Source of the DNA: a virus | Direction: 5' to 3' (one strand) | DNA: 64,000 nucleotides | IMG/VR virus record: IMGVR_UViG_3300022744_000020 | Location: 1 to 64,000 of that record | Shown: positions 9,417 through 19,500 of the stretch, piece after piece | How positions within the stretch are numbered: position 1 is the first letter of the stretch | Layout of the letters: the number at the start of each line of letters is the position of its first letter | Program-made: the position numbers and the translations under genes | The notes under the pieces: model-generated | The model's input: only the letters and a program-made list of their open reading frames with translations | Databases searched by the model: none | Told to the model about the DNA's origin: nothing

Positions 9417-11681
9417 ATGAATACTCGCTATCAGATCTATGTTCGAGACACGTTTCACCTGGTAGGCACCATGGGGATCTGTTTTGATCACTGCGCACTT
9501 GCAGTGAATAAGGGCATACAAATTCAAGACCCCAGCTACAGTATCCCGGACTCGTCCTTAGACGACCGGGCTAGCTGGAAGTATTATCAGAATATGGCCG
9601 GCCTACGTCATGAGACAGACCCGCTGATCACAATACCCTCACTCCAGACCGGGGAGTCAATTGAATTCTCAAAGAAATCTTTTCGAGATGATCCTGTAAC
9701 TAAGGCAGCCTACCGGCGAGGGACCATTCCGTATTACGAGCTCATCGGAGCTCACCCCGAAATGATTGAGTACATTCATGGGGTGATTTATGCGCCGGAT
9801 CCAAAATGGAGTTTCTTTACGACCCCCGATGGTGAGATCGTCGACACCACCGACTATTTAAGCTATCCGCTGGAGATCGTCAAAAAACCCAACGGGACGA
9901 TTCTGTATTTTGACTCAAACTACGTCGAAGAAAATGAATACCACTTGATTTTCGAGATGCAGAATTGGATTTACGATTATCTCCATCGTTGGGCTGTCTG
10001 GCCGTACGCCGTAGTTGATGATTTGTACGTGGCCGACGTTGTTGCGAAGCTGGCAATTTTGCTGGTTCCATACATCATCAATGCTCGACTGAGAAGATGC
10101 AAGACAAACGAAGTTCACAGCTTCCACATCAAACAGTACCTTGGATCGAAGGGTATCCCTGAAATCTATTTGGACGTGTTGGATAAGAAGCAGTCTCTTT
10201 TCCTGTATCGGAACCTGGATTACATTCGCACGCACGCAGGAAAGCGCGATGTGATGCTTTGGCTGATTGAAAACATCATGACCGCCAGAGGCTTACCGGT
10301 TTCTCAGTACGTCATCAAGCATCTGCTGACTGATTTCCGTTACGATGAAACACTGAAGGATCACGTCAGCCTGACGCCGACGCCATTCCTTCAGAAGAAA
10401 ACAATCGGAACCCCCGACGAAGTCTTTGTGAATGTGGGCTACACCCATCAGGCGATTCTGGAGAAGATGAACCAGAGAGCTCCTGGTAATCCCGGATTGC
10501 ACGTCAATGAGTTCGAAAAGCTCGACCGCGCTCTCTATGAATCGACAGCCAATACCCTGCAGACGAAGGTCTTGGAGTCTCGGTCCGACGACGTTCAAAC
10601 AACCACGCCGTATGGACTGGAAGAAGTGGCGATCAATGAGTGGTTGAGACTTTCAATTTCTGGGGAGTACAGCGTCAAGACCACGATTGCGATACCCAAC
10701 ATGAAAAATGAGGTATCACTCACGTCTAGAGAAGCAGCGTTTCTTTTTGGTTACTGCCTGATTAAACTCCACCAAGGATTCCAGTTAGATCCAGACGGAA
10801 AGATATACCCGTGGAGTAACTACTTTGACGTGAATGAGGATGGGACTCTGTGCGACCCGGCATTCCTTGTTTCCAGAGTGCTCAAGAAAGAAATCCCCAC
10901 TCTGGGATATTTGAAGACGCAAGTGCAAGAGAAGGTGCTGAGTGATTCGGAACTTGCCTTGAGCATTTCCGGGTACCCGATATTCACTTCGGCCAGAACA
11001 ACCCAAGAACTCATTGATTGGTCGAAGAAGGTGCACAACTTTGCCTGCAAGCAAAGACTGCTCGGGGCTCAGTTCTACACCCCGACAAGATACGGGATGT
11101 TTACTCTGGCGTGTACCAAATCGTGGAGGGATGAAATGATCTCCCTCCCAGGGTTTCATAGCTGGAGGGAAGACAGCGGCGTCAACCTAGAGAACTGCTC
11201 GGTAGAAACCCTTACAAACTTAGCTGCGTCTTTGGTGACTATTTTCGGGGGTTACAGCAACGATGAAGCTAACGAGATGAAGAAAGTGCAGAAGGCGATG
11301 ATCGCCATTATGCAGCGACTTCTGAGTTACTCGGTTCAGTTCATCTCAGACGAGGGGACGACGGACAACTTGGTCTTAGATCAAAGACCGCATCGTTACG
11401 GCACAGGCAAGTTGGACGCACAGCTCAGGTGTGGGGTTCCACTGAGTTTGGATGTGGTGGAGATCGCAACCACCGCAACCATTGATGCAAAGGCTGTCTG
11501 GAATAACTACACCCAGCATAAACCCGACTGCGTAACTCGCGCAACGATCTCGGTGGATTATGGGACGCTTCACCGTAGGGTTAGTGGTAAGGTAATTCAA
11601 ACCAATCCATCTAAATCGCCAAAGACAATTGTTATCCGATCGAGAATACCGCAAATCGAATTCACTGGGAATAATATTTAA
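9417..11681 (+). CDS. Virion-type structural protein, unknown family
   Basis: A 754-residue soluble protein with many Tyr and Trp residues, no signal peptide and no clear membrane span (LAILLVPYIINARL at ~215 is short and probably buried). I do not recognise the family. Its position beside the portal and in front of further structural-type genes fits a neck, baseplate or other virion component. The start codon follows a GATGGAGCC stretch that can serve as a ribosome binding site (GGAG, 9 bases upstream). The gene ends six bases before a possible terminator hairpin. Confidence 0.8.
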   Translation: MNTRYQIYVRDTFHLVGTMGICFDHCALAVNKGIQIQDPSYSIPDSSLDDRASWKYYQNMAGLRHETDPLITIPSLQTGESIEFSKKSFRDDPVTKAAYRRGTIPYYELIGAHPEMIEYIHGVIYAPDPKWSFFTTPDGEIVDTTDYLSYPLEIVKKPNGTILYFDSNYVEENEYHLIFEMQNWIYDYLHRWAVWPYAVVDDLYVADVVAKLAILLVPYIINARLRRCKTNEVHSFHIKQYLGSKGIPEIYLDVLDKKQSLFLYRNLDYIRTHAGKRDVMLWLIENIMTARGLPVSQYVIKHLLTDFRYDETLKDHVSLTPTPFLQKKTIGTPDEVFVNVGYTHQAILEKMNQRAPGNPGLHVNEFEKLDRALYESTANTLQTKVLESRSDDVQTTTPYGLEEVAINEWLRLSISGEYSVKTTIAIPNMKNEVSLTSREAAFLFGYCLIKLHQGFQLDPDGKIYPWSNYFDVNEDGTLCDPAFLVSRVLKKEIPTLGYLKTQVQEKVLSDSELALSISGYPIFTSARTTQELIDWSKKVHNFACKQRLLGAQFYTPTRYGMFTLACTKSWRDEMISLPGFHSWREDSGVNLENCSVETLTNLAASLVTIFGGYSNDEANEMKKVQKAMIAIMQRLLSYSVQFISDEGTTDNLVLDQRPHRYGTGKLDAQLRCGVPLSLDVVEIATTATIDAKAVWNNYTQHKPDCVTRATISVDYGTLHRRVSGKVIQTNPSKSPKTIVIRSRIPQIEFTGNNI

Positions 11682-11686
11682 TCTCA

Positions 11687-11716
11687 GGTGGGCTTTATCT
11701 TTTGATTAGGCCCACC
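11687..11716 (+). terminator. Possible weak terminator
   Basis: A 7-bp stem (GGTGGGC with GCCCACC) around a 16-base loop, followed by a T-rich stretch. It lies just after the stop at 11681 and before the start at 11744. It is weaker than the other hairpins of this window and may allow read-through. Confidence 0.45.
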
Positions 11717-11743
11717 CCTTCATTTCTTTTTGTTGAGACCGAC

Positions 11744-12595
11744 ATGGAAAATACCGTCCCTACCGACCTGCTGAGTGTCCTCATTGCGATGACGCTGTAC
11801 CGTCGGCCTTTCGTCGCACCTGCCTTCACCACGATCAATGAAAAGCTCGGCATCCAGTCGACCGCAGCACTTCCTCCGAACACGTACCCGGAGATCGGAT
11901 ATCTGATCATCGGTAACGGTGGACATCGCGCCGTTACCGGTACGAACGGCCTCAGCAAGAATTCTAATTATCAGCACGAGACTGAGAATTACGCACTGTT
12001 CAATCAGATCCCCTACGTTTTGCGTGATCCGGCGGATGATCTGACCCCGGAAGAGCGCCAACGCTTCCGACTGAGAAAGACCGTCGAAATCGATACCAAA
12101 TCCTACGTGGCCTACTATGGTCGCCGACTGGATCTGGCAAACTCCAACATCGTTCTCGAAAAACGAACCGTCAGCCCAGATGGGAAGGTGATCGACAAGA
12201 CCCCACTGGTGCCGCAGGCGAAGAATCTCTCCCCGACGCCGACAGTGCTCAGCAACACGGGTGTGAATGAGCTTGCCAACGTGATGCACTATTGCGGGAT
12301 TCGGATCACCATCTCTTTCACGGCGGCAGACGTTCAAGAGTTGATCAACGTCTCGAACATTCTCTACAAAGATCCTGGGTATGCCATCATCTCAGAAATG
12401 GGTCTGTGCTCAGGGATCGAGAAGGTTGTAACGGCTGCAACCCCCAGCGGCAACATCAACTACAACGAAGTCATCGGTTGCCAAATCATGACCCACATCA
12501 GCGGATCGACGCTGGACATGCAATCTTTCACTTCGGGCGGTTTCAACTTCGAACTCTACGGTGGTTCGGACAATCCGCAGTATCAGCTCGTCTGA
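11744..12595 (+). CDS. Structural-type protein, unknown family
   Basis: A 283-residue protein. I take the ATG at 11744 (MENTVPTDLL) because GAG lies seven bases upstream, whereas an in-frame TTG at 11702 falls inside a hairpin. It is rich in beta-prone and small residues, with no membrane span, and ends in a Gly/Phe/Asn-rich strand pattern (SFTSGGFNFELYGG) common in tail and baseplate proteins. I cannot name a family. It is followed directly by a terminator, so it forms its own transcription unit or ends the one starting at 9417. Confidence 0.8.
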   Translation: MENTVPTDLLSVLIAMTLYRRPFVAPAFTTINEKLGIQSTAALPPNTYPEIGYLIIGNGGHRAVTGTNGLSKNSNYQHETENYALFNQIPYVLRDPADDLTPEERQRFRLRKTVEIDTKSYVAYYGRRLDLANSNIVLEKRTVSPDGKVIDKTPLVPQAKNLSPTPTVLSNTGVNELANVMHYCGIRITISFTAADVQELINVSNILYKDPGYAIISEMGLCSGIEKVVTAATPSGNINYNEVIGCQIMTHISGSTLDMQSFTSGGFNFELYGGSDNPQYQLV

Positions 12596-12600
12596 TGAAA

Positions 12601-12629
12601 GAGAGCCGCCCCTTAAAAGGGCGGCTCTC
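12601..12629 (+). terminator. Rho-independent terminator
   Basis: A perfect 11-bp stem (GAGAGCCGCCC with its complement) with a 7-base loop, followed by GAGTTTTAAG. It separates the gene ending at 12595 from the resolvase gene. Confidence 0.8.
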
Positions 12630-12652
12630 GAGTTTTAAGTGAGGATATGGAG

Positions 12653-13225
12653 ATGACTCCAGAGCAAGAAGACCGGGCACTCCTGATCGTCGGAATAGAT
12701 CCAGGAAGAGCCAATACGGGGTACTGTAAGCTGTATTACGACGCTGAGACTTTGGACATCGTCGGGATCATTCCGCGCACGATTACCGAGAAGGATCTCT
12801 ACGTTCCGCAGTATGACGTTTTGAGGTTCGGTATCAGTCAAGCCACGATGTTTTCTCATCGCGAGAATTTTGTGAATTTATTCAAGATTGACAAACCGAG
12901 CTTTATTTGTTGTGAATCTCCGTTTTTCAATCGTGCCACGCCCTCGGCATTTCGGTCTTTGAGTTATTTCTTGGCGAACCTGTTTATCGCGGTCGAAAAG
13001 GCGTTGACTTCTACCCCTTTGGATCTGGTAGATCCTCCGACTGCAAAGAAAGCGATAGGGGCTAAAGGAAATGCCAAGAAAGAAGACGTGTTGAGAGCAA
13101 TGGAAAAGATACCAGAGCTGGTAGAAAATTGCGAGACGACCCTGAAGGATCTAGACGAACACTCTTTGGACTCGATGGCGATTGCCTATTACCGACTCCA
13201 GATGCTTCGCAACCCTTCCATTTAA
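12653..13225 (+). CDS. RuvC-like Holliday junction resolvase
   Basis: A 190-residue member of the RuvC/RNase H-fold nuclease family, which cuts four-way DNA junctions symmetrically; in a phage it clears branched DNA before packaging. Visible features are strand 1 with GIDPGRANTGY (D16), strand 4 with ICCESPFF (E88), the VDPPTAKKAIGAKGNAKKEDV segment typical of the RuvC DNA-binding loop, and the C-terminal DEHSLDSMAIAY (H170, D173), together forming the acidic metal site. The length is close to bacterial RuvC (about 170). The ATG at 12653 is preferred over 12647: GAGGA at 12641-12645 is 7 bases from the former but only 1 from the latter. The gene follows a terminator and leads into small membrane-protein genes. 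Confidence 0.9.
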   Translation: MTPEQEDRALLIVGIDPGRANTGYCKLYYDAETLDIVGIIPRTITEKDLYVPQYDVLRFGISQATMFSHRENFVNLFKIDKPSFICCESPFFNRATPSAFRSLSYFLANLFIAVEKALTSTPLDLVDPPTAKKAIGAKGNAKKEDVLRAMEKIPELVENCETTLKDLDEHSLDSMAIAYYRLQMLRNPSI

Positions 13226-13262
13226 TCCACCCAAACAAAACCCATTTGAAAGCCTATTCATC

Positions 13263-13973
13263 ATGTTCAGCGAATTGCGCAAAAAGATAAGGCAGACTCA
13301 GATCGAAGTAGCTGCCCCGGTTCCGGATCTGGCTTTGCAGTATTTCGTCTGGGATGATGAGTATCACAGCAGCTCACGTCGTGGCCTGAAAGTGTTCCAT
13401 CAGGACTACGAACACGTTCTCAATTACTGCAATGGAGACACCCAAGACAAACTCCTCAGGCGAGTTATTCTTCGTGGTCGGTCTTTTCATTTCTCCAAAC
13501 TTCTGTCCAGTTATAGTTTCGACTGGCCTAACCTCATCCTTCTCATGATCTCCTCCATTTTCTTTTTCTTCCAGTGGCTCTTTGGCCTTCCCAAATCGTT
13601 CGCTCAAGAGGTTTCACTCATGAACAAAAACAGCGCCCCCCTCCTCTACGGCGCGTTGGTGACGGCGCTGTTTTGCAGCTTCTACCAATTCAAGATCGTG
13701 CAGTTCGAAGAGTCGAACCAAGTGCTGATGACCCAAATCAGTCAGATGCAGCACGAGAAACAAACCAGCGTCGTTGCTCCGCCCCCACCACCGGAGAACG
13801 TAGCCTTGGCGGCTTATGTGCAATCCCAGGGAAAGCGTGATGAAATTCTGATCGGTTCTCTGAACAAACTAACTCAGGCGGTAGAACAGATGGCCGAGCA
13901 ACAGCAAGCTCTTGCAGAAAGTCAGATTCGAGTCGAAGCACTACTGAAGAAGAGAAAGAAAGGTAAGGGGTAA
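13263..13973 (+). CDS. Predicted two-span membrane protein with coiled-coil tail
   Basis: A 236-residue protein. I take the ATG at 13263; the open frame extends upstream over the end of the resolvase gene but without a better start. Two hydrophobic segments are visible at ~88-110 (WPNLILLMISSIFFFFQWLFGL) and ~126-145 (APLLYGALVTALFCSFY), followed by a coiled coil, a PPPPPP hinge and a second helix ending in a Lys/Arg-rich tail. An in-frame ATG at 13621 would give a one-span, Rz-like product, so a dual start is conceivable. Such a layout occurs in holin/spanin-type or tail-chaperone membrane proteins, but no family is recognised and no function is assigned. Confidence 0.75.
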   Translation: MFSELRKKIRQTQIEVAAPVPDLALQYFVWDDEYHSSSRRGLKVFHQDYEHVLNYCNGDTQDKLLRRVILRGRSFHFSKLLSSYSFDWPNLILLMISSIFFFFQWLFGLPKSFAQEVSLMNKNSAPLLYGALVTALFCSFYQFKIVQFEESNQVLMTQISQMQHEKQTSVVAPPPPPENVALAAYVQSQGKRDEILIGSLNKLTQAVEQMAEQQQALAESQIRVEALLKKRKKGKG

Positions 13974-13976
13974 ATT

Positions 13977-14243
13977 TTGTTCCCAGATCCAAAGCTCAGA
14001 TCGAAAATGATCAATCAAGCCAAGACCGTGGAAGAAATGCAACAAGTTGATCGACATCTGTTAATCATGGCCGTCATTCGTTTGGGTGTGTGGTTGTTGT
14101 TCGGTTGTTTCTCGGTTGTTTTTGCTCTCTATGTTTTTCTGACCTATCGAAACGGTCAGGCACCCACTCTGCAAGACATTGGTGGTTTGTTCTCCAGTCT
14201 TGTTCAACTATTGGTTGCGGCAGTCACGCCGCCAGGAAATTGA
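13977..14243 (+). CDS. Small one-span membrane protein
   Basis: An 88-residue protein with one strong hydrophobic segment at ~27-52 (LLIMAVIRLGVWLLFGCFSVVFALYVFL) and a second weak one near the C-terminus (LFSSLVQLLVAAV). The TTG start at 13977 is chosen because AAGGGG lies seven bases upstream; the internal ATG at 14007 has no such site. It begins three bases after the previous stop and ends two bases before the next start, so the three are one operon. The size and layout would suit a holin, but nothing else supports that. Confidence 0.65.
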   Translation: MFPDPKLRSKMINQAKTVEEMQQVDRHLLIMAVIRLGVWLLFGCFSVVFALYVFLTYRNGQAPTLQDIGGLFSSLVQLLVAAVTPPGN

Positions 14244-14245
14244 AA

Positions 14246-14923
14246 ATGAGAAACGGCATGATCAGCCTCCTTAGCCTTGCTCGTGAAGACGCTGCCATTT
14301 TAGGCCAAGCCCAGGTAGAAAACGAATACGTCTTCTTTGCCTATGCTTCGGATTTGCAGTCTGTAGTGAGTGAGTTGTCAAAAACGGCCACTCTGATTGA
14401 GTACCAGGAGCAGTACGGTATCGAGATTCAAACCCCTGAGAAATCAAAAACCCAGGATGCGTGGAGAAAAACCACGCTGAGGATTCGAAAGACGATCCCG
14501 GCGAGTGGTTTCCCCGATACGAAAAAACTCAAGAATCAAAAGGAGGCGACCTATGAGCAGGCCATCAAGGTTCCTCTTCCTTCTGATCATGGCGGTGTCA
14601 AGTCGAAAGAAATCCCCACGCAATCTTGTCACGATGCGTTCCTGGTGATTCAAGAAATCGCCACGATGGGGATGTGCAAGATTCGCTACACCCTACCGTC
14701 GGAGTTTCCGGGAAGATCCTACGAGTACGACCTGATGATCAATAAGGAAGGAGATCCCGTAGGCTTCTTCAAAATCGATCTGGAAATACCAGACAAGCTC
14801 CCATCTGCGCCAAAGCTGGTAGAGGGTTTTGACCGCGTTGTCTACCGTCAACGCTCAGAACGAACGTCGGAAGAAAACGAATTTATCGATAAATACTGGA
14901 AGACGGCCTGTCGGATTATCTGA
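14246..14923 (+). CDS. Hypothetical protein
   Basis: A 225-residue soluble protein. The ATG at 14246 has AGGAAA seven bases upstream; the frame is open further upstream only as a shadow of the previous gene. The sequence is mixed alpha/beta with a charged middle (EIQTPEKSKTQDAWRKTTLRIRK) and no motif I recognise. It is the last gene before a strong terminator and may be a neck or connector protein, which is only a guess from its length and neighbours. Confidence 0.75.
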   Translation: MRNGMISLLSLAREDAAILGQAQVENEYVFFAYASDLQSVVSELSKTATLIEYQEQYGIEIQTPEKSKTQDAWRKTTLRIRKTIPASGFPDTKKLKNQKEATYEQAIKVPLPSDHGGVKSKEIPTQSCHDAFLVIQEIATMGMCKIRYTLPSEFPGRSYEYDLMINKEGDPVGFFKIDLEIPDKLPSAPKLVEGFDRVVYRQRSERTSEENEFIDKYWKTACRII

Positions 14924-14934
14924 ATAGAAAGCAT

Positions 14935-14970
14935 GACTACCACCGCCGGGATCGCCTGGCGGTGGTAGTC
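14935..14970 (+). terminator. Rho-independent terminator
   Basis: A perfect 13-bp stem (GACTACCACCGCC with its complement) around a 10-base loop, followed by GTTGTTTATTTT. It ends the operon of the resolvase and membrane-protein genes. A second, 7-bp hairpin (15005-15030) stands ~38 bases before the next start and may be part of that gene's leader. Confidence 0.92.
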
Positions 14971-15067
14971 GTTGTTTATTTTGTGATCAGTCAAAACACC
15001 ACGCACCCGCTCTTTTATTTTGTAGCGGGTTATCTGCATACATTTCAATCAACGAGGTTAAAGAACT

Positions 15068-16510
15068 ATGTCCTACTCTTTGGATGTATTGGGCAAGACG
15101 CTCCAGAATAAAGTCATCGGGGAGAAACACACCCTCACCCCTAAGACGAATCCGGACGATACGCTTTGGATCATTTTAGAGAACTCCCCCTTCCACGAGT
15201 GGGAGTTCTCTATGAAGTACACGCCGAAGACCGGACCATCCCGAATTCTTCAGTATGGTCTTGACTTCGACTTCTGCTTCCAGTTCCTGAAGGCAAGTCA
15301 GTCCTGCAATTTGCCCATCTACGCAGGTGTGAAGTTTGTGGATGTCACCCTCGACGGTGAAGTCCTGGTGAACTATCAAGCATTCGGGTCCGACTACTCG
15401 CTCACCTCCGCGCAGAGAACTCAGGCTTACAGCACGATCAAAACCGATCCGAGTTACATGACCTGGGAGTCTGCGGTTAAGGCACTTGGGTTGACCATGG
15501 AATGGTCACTTGTGGTGGATCATCCGTGGTCAAGCGTGAATGTCGATGTTGTTCGTCGCGCTAAGGAAGAGCTGGAAAAAGCGGGTCTGGTGGTTCATCT
15601 GAGACCTGAGTTTCTCCCGACCCCGGAGCAAGCAAAATTCATTCCTTCCGCCGATGAATTGGGTTTGGGGTTGGTTGAAAATTACCCCATGGCCACAGTC
15701 GCTGAATCGGTTTTGGGTAATTCGGAAAAGCTCTACCTGAATCCCAAAGGGGCAAACGCATTGGTGGTGGACCGAGTGCGCACGACCTTGGCTGAAATGG
15801 GTTATCAACTACCTGTCAAGTTTGCGGCCGGAATCACCTTCAACGACACGAAAAAGACAGTCGTCTACGACGATGTGGTTTACGCTGCACGTCAATCACA
15901 AGTCCCTTTCGTTACCAACGGTTTGTTCGATGCGAAGAAGTTTGTCGCGATCAATTCCAATTCTCCTGCTCACTGGATCAACTTTCCGACCTTCAAAATC
16001 GGAGAATCTCCAGCGCGGAATGTGTTGAATCAGGTGGTTTTGGATATCCCTCAAGACTTCACTCACCGAGTACGCGCCCGAGCGATTCTCAACGACACCG
16101 AAGAGCTGGTGTATGGCATCGACTTCTTCATCGACAATCGCAAGCTCAGCGTCGAATATCCTCTGAGGTCCGGCGATCGGATTCGTTTGTCCGTCAAATC
16201 GACGGCATCAAAAACGGCTGATGATCGAAATTATTACAAAGTGTTCAAAGTCGCCAGTGGGGTCAAAGACTTCCAACTCAGCGACTTTTATTACCTCACG
16301 GTGGATGACCTTCGGGTCACTGTCAATGACTGGTACGTCCTGGATCCCGATCAGGACTACACCATCAACACTTCCGGGGTGATGAGCATTGTCTACCCGC
16401 TCGAGCTCGGAGACATCATTGAAGTGGAGTCTCTGGACAACATCCCCGAAATGGGTAAACAGCAAATGAGATCAATTTTGTTTGCCGTTGGCAGCACGAT
16501 TGTGGCCTAA
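15068..16510 (+). CDS. Tail fibre-associated structural protein
   Basis: A 480-residue protein, mostly beta-rich. The first ~120 residues carry a domain also seen in the proteins at 24173-25756 and 25777-27828: a NPDD or GxFF segment, a strand with SMKYT/SVSMM/SLKLW, a xxDY or xDF turn, then a strand ending in NYQAFG / SYQCLG / ARYQAVG. A second repeat-like region near residues 330-470 has two copies of a beta-hairpin with YGIDFFIDN... and LDPDQDYTINTSG (x-D-Y-x-I), typical of fibre or baseplate proteins. There is no membrane span or enzyme motif. It lies 26 bases before the giant fibre gene and probably forms the fibre base or connector with it. Confidence 0.75.
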   Translation: MSYSLDVLGKTLQNKVIGEKHTLTPKTNPDDTLWIILENSPFHEWEFSMKYTPKTGPSRILQYGLDFDFCFQFLKASQSCNLPIYAGVKFVDVTLDGEVLVNYQAFGSDYSLTSAQRTQAYSTIKTDPSYMTWESAVKALGLTMEWSLVVDHPWSSVNVDVVRRAKEELEKAGLVVHLRPEFLPTPEQAKFIPSADELGLGLVENYPMATVAESVLGNSEKLYLNPKGANALVVDRVRTTLAEMGYQLPVKFAAGITFNDTKKTVVYDDVVYAARQSQVPFVTNGLFDAKKFVAINSNSPAHWINFPTFKIGESPARNVLNQVVLDIPQDFTHRVRARAILNDTEELVYGIDFFIDNRKLSVEYPLRSGDRIRLSVKSTASKTADDRNYYKVFKVASGVKDFQLSDFYYLTVDDLRVTVNDWYVLDPDQDYTINTSGVMSIVYPLELGDIIEVESLDNIPEMGKQQMRSILFAVGSTIVA

Positions 16511-16536
16511 TTTTGTTTTTATAGCAGGAAACGTTC

Positions 16537-19500
16537 ATGAACAATCTTCGTACCCGTAACGGGGAACCGAACAACTTCGAAGACGGCCTGGCCGTCCGGG
16601 GTATTTTGCTGGATGGCTCGGAGGGTGCCAAAGTCGTCGCCATGAAGATTCAGGAGACGGATCCCGTTCCGACCAGTCTCTTCGATTGGGTTCGAGCAAC
16701 CATGCTCTCCCTGAAGACGCTGTCTGACGCTGGTGGTGGTAAGGTCGCCGATCAGCCACTGACGGACAGCAGCGACAAGGCCGCCAACACGAAGTTCGTG
16801 CAATTGCTGGCGGCAGAGATGCTGCTGAAGATTGCCGGCGGCACCAACCTTCCGGTTGGGTTGGACAGCCTGGCCGAATTCGCCACCGCCATGGGGAACG
16901 ACCCCCAATTCCTCACGAAAATCAATGAAGCCTTGGCCACCAAGGTGAGTATTGAGGATCTGCGGTACACGACGGCTAACTCCTGCGTGGCCGGTGGTGG
17001 TCCGAACGCCATCTCTGGTGCGTTCATTCCTGCCATCAAAACGCTGGTGGGTGAGCCGGTCATCTATGTTCGATCGCTCGGCGCAAACACGGTCCCGGAT
17101 CCGACCTTCACTCCGAACCTCGGGGTGATCTCGGCTGATGTTATCGTCAAGAGCAACAACCAACCTCTTTTGCCTGGCGACATTCCTGGGGCTAACTACC
17201 CCATGATGCTGCGCCGGGATTCTTCGCTCCAGAAATGGGTGCTGATGAATCCTGCAGGTGCTTCGAATCTGCCTTGGGCGTCCAACGACGTCACCACGGC
17301 AGGTCTGTCCACCAGCACGGTTGTGACTCCGGCTTCGCTGAAGGCAACACTGGCCCAGGTTCTGGGAACGGCTCCGGACGTTCTGAATAGCTTTGCGGAA
17401 ATCGCAGCGGCACTGAAGAACGACCCCCATGCGATCGACACCATCCTGGCTAAGATCGCGACGCTGGCCCCTACGCAGTCTCCGGTTTTCACCGATTCTC
17501 CGAAGGCCCCGACCCAGCCGCTGACCTCGAACGACGCGACGCTGGCAACGACGGCATTCGTTTGGGCAGCCATCACGCAAGCACTCACGAACAACCTGAA
17601 AGCTTCGACCCAGACCATCTCCGGCATCGTTCGGCTGTGTACCAATCCCGAAGTCCTGGCGATGCTCAACGACACGGCGGCCGTCACGCCTGCCACGTTG
17701 CGCTACTGGTTTGACAATCTCCCAGCCGCCACCACGACTGAGCGCTCCATCGTTCGGTTTGCGAGTTCGGATGAGTCTTTTACTGGGCTGCTGGAGGACG
17801 TGGCGGTCAACCCGAAGGGAATGCGCTTCGCCATTGACCAAGCGCTTTCCCAGTTTGTTGGTGGCCTCACGGCACCGACCACACCGGCACTGACTGGTTC
17901 TTCCACGGTGGTGGTGGGTCTGAGCTACACGCTGACCCTGACGTCCCAACCAACCACTGGTGGGGCAACAGTCACGTCGTTTGACCTCACCCTGAACAAC
18001 GGCGCGGTACAAACACTTCCGGCTACTGCCGGATCTGCCACCTACACCTGGACGAGTTCTGGAACAGTCGGTCAGACGGTGACGTTCCGTGTCAAGGCCA
18101 AGGACTCCAACAACAAGGTGTCCGCAGAAGCCAGCAAAGTTGTCACGTTGTCCACGATCACGGTCAATCCGGTGGTGGTGGTTTCTCCGACTGCAGATCA
18201 GTTGGCCCGCCCGCTGGTCGGAACGTTCGTCGTCAACGCAATCTCCTTCTCGGGGGGAACGTCGGCTCATCTGAACACCGATTGGGATCTGCGTACGGCT
18301 GCTAACGGTGGCGGTACCTCAGTCTGGTCGTCACTGAACGATGCGGTCAACAAGACTTCGATCGCTTACAGTTTGGCATCGGTGGTCACCCCTGGGACCA
18401 AATATTACCTGCGAGTTCGCCAGAAGACGCAGAACTATGGGGACTCCGGCTGGACGGAAGTGGGCTTCACCTACATCGCTCGCCCTGGAGCTCCGACGCT
18501 CTCTGGAGCTGGATCGGTTATCTCCGGGCAGACCTACACCCTGGCGATGTCTTCGTCCAGTCTGGAAACGGGAGCCACGGCATCTCAATTCCTGATCAGC
18601 GTCAATGGTGGGGCCGAAGTGCAGATCACGGCCACTTCGAACTCGGGAACCTACACCTGGACGAGCAGCGGTGTCGCTGGAACCACGGCTTCCCTGGCTG
18701 TTCGCGTCAAGGACTCCAACGGACTCTACTCGGATCCTTCGACCAAGACCGTTTCCCTCACGACGGTCAGCATCAATACGCCGACGTTCATTTCTCCGGC
18801 CAATGGCGCCACCGGGGTGTCTGTTAGCCCCACGCTGACGGCTTCGAACATGGCCACCACGGGTGGTGCGGATACGTTCGCCAACGCAGACTGGGAAGCG
18901 CGCACGGCATCTGGTGGCGGAGGTACTCTGCTGTGGTCCTCTCCGGCGGACGCGGTCAACAAAACCACGATCACGATCCCGGTCGGCAAGCTCGGCTCGA
19001 ACGCGCTGGTTTACTTCCGAGTGCGCCATCGCGGTGCTGTGTACGGCGTATCTGACTGGGCTGAAATCTCGGTCACGACGATGGGTGCGCCAGGTGCTCC
19101 GGCGCTGTCTGGTGCTGCTGGTTTCCGCCCTGGCGACAACTACACGCTGACGATGTCGGCGAACCCGGTGTCGCCAGCCACTGCAATCACTTCGTTCTCG
19201 GTGGTGGTTGGTGCGGCTGCCCCAGTGGTTGTTCCGGCGGTGAGCAATTCGGCCAACTGGACTTACCTGGGGACTTCGAACTCTTCGATTGCTCCTGGGC
19301 AGACCGTGACGATCAGCGTGACGGCGCTGGATAACGCCAGCCTCGTTTCGGCTGCCGGCACGAAGACCCTCACGTCTTCGAAGCCCAACGTACCGACGTA
19401 CTCTGGAGCCACGACGGGACTATCCATCAGCCCGAGCTTTGCTGTCTCAGCTATGACGATGGCTGGTCTTGCCTCGACGCACTTGTCTTCGGATTGGGAG

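Noticed and set aside
13263-14243. Calling the two membrane proteins after the resolvase a holin pair
   Set aside because: Membrane spans alone do not define holins, and no endolysin gene lies beside them.
16519-18270. A 583-codon minus-strand open frame opposite the fibre gene
   Set aside because: Its Arg/Gly/Cys-rich translation is typical of the antisense of Ala/Thr/Ser-rich coding sequence. The plus strand has phage fibre repeats.
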